From: JBBQTU01 sp038213005
GTDB lineage: Bacteria > Planctomycetota > Phycisphaerae > Tepidisphaerales > Tepidisphaeraceae
NCBI GenBank assembly: GCA_038213005.1
Contig: JBBQTU010000267.1
Location: forward strand, 1-5,009
Length of the DNA: 5,009 nt
Reading direction: 5' to 3'
The translations under genes and the position numbers were made by a program. A model generated the notes under the pieces. That model made no database searches. It worked only from the letters and a program-made list of their open reading frames with translations, and had not been told where the DNA came from. Below are positions 4,985 to 5,009 of the stretch, piece by piece; the stretch's first letter is position 1; each line of letters starts with the position of its first letter.

Positions 4985-5009
4985 GAGATCTTCAACCGAA
5001 TAGGTCCCG

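Noticed and set aside
4972..5003. Promoter with TTGACG as -35 box
   Set aside because: The nearest -10-like sequence, GAATAG at 4998, is 20 bp away, too far for a standard promoter.

Overview
The window is GC-rich and reads as part of a bacterial chromosome, most likely Planctomycetota or a close PVC relative. Three things point that way: the predicted membrane protein resembles a glycosyltransferase-like family I associate with planctomycetes, Shine-Dalgarno signals are weak or absent before most starts, and the intergenic DNA is full of short dispersed hairpin repeats. The taxonomic call is inference from these features; no marker gene is present.

Layout. Four convincing genes lie between 421 and 3884, all on the minus strand. 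In transcription order they are: a class I glutamine amidotransferase-like protein (3884 to 3078), a multi-pass GT-C-like membrane protein (2847 to 1396), a small exported coiled-coil protein (1285 to 881), and a stand-alone CheY-type receiver (840 to 421). The last two are 40 bp apart and could share a transcript. A 101-110 bp gap with a hairpin separates them from the membrane protein gene, and a 230 bp gap full of repeats separates that gene from the amidotransferase. No histidine kinase or receiver output partner is visible, so no pathway linking the four can be claimed.

The rest is non-coding and repeat-rich. Positions 71-411 hold six tandem copies of a 57 bp unit whose core folds into a hairpin. 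It ends 9 bp from the stop codon of the receiver gene. A seventh, single, inverted copy lies about 4 kb away at 4362-4415, so the unit is a dispersed element that has expanded locally. Two copies of another hairpin element, starting with the AGCCCCAACGGGGC core, lie in the same orientation at 2872-2961 and 3981-4086 and bracket the amidotransferase gene. A C-rich/G-rich repeat sits at 2987-3024. From 3885 to the right end (about 1.1 kb) I see no convincing gene. This stretch holds the second hairpin element, a pair of near-identical inverted arms, the inverted 57 bp unit, a 19 bp tandem duplication fused to a perfect 20 bp inverted repeat, and a 14 bp perfect palindrome near the edge.

The most notable signals are the 57 bp array with its distant inverted copy and the 4522-4618 repeat structure. 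Long open frames through these repeats are translation artefacts of GC-rich DNA.
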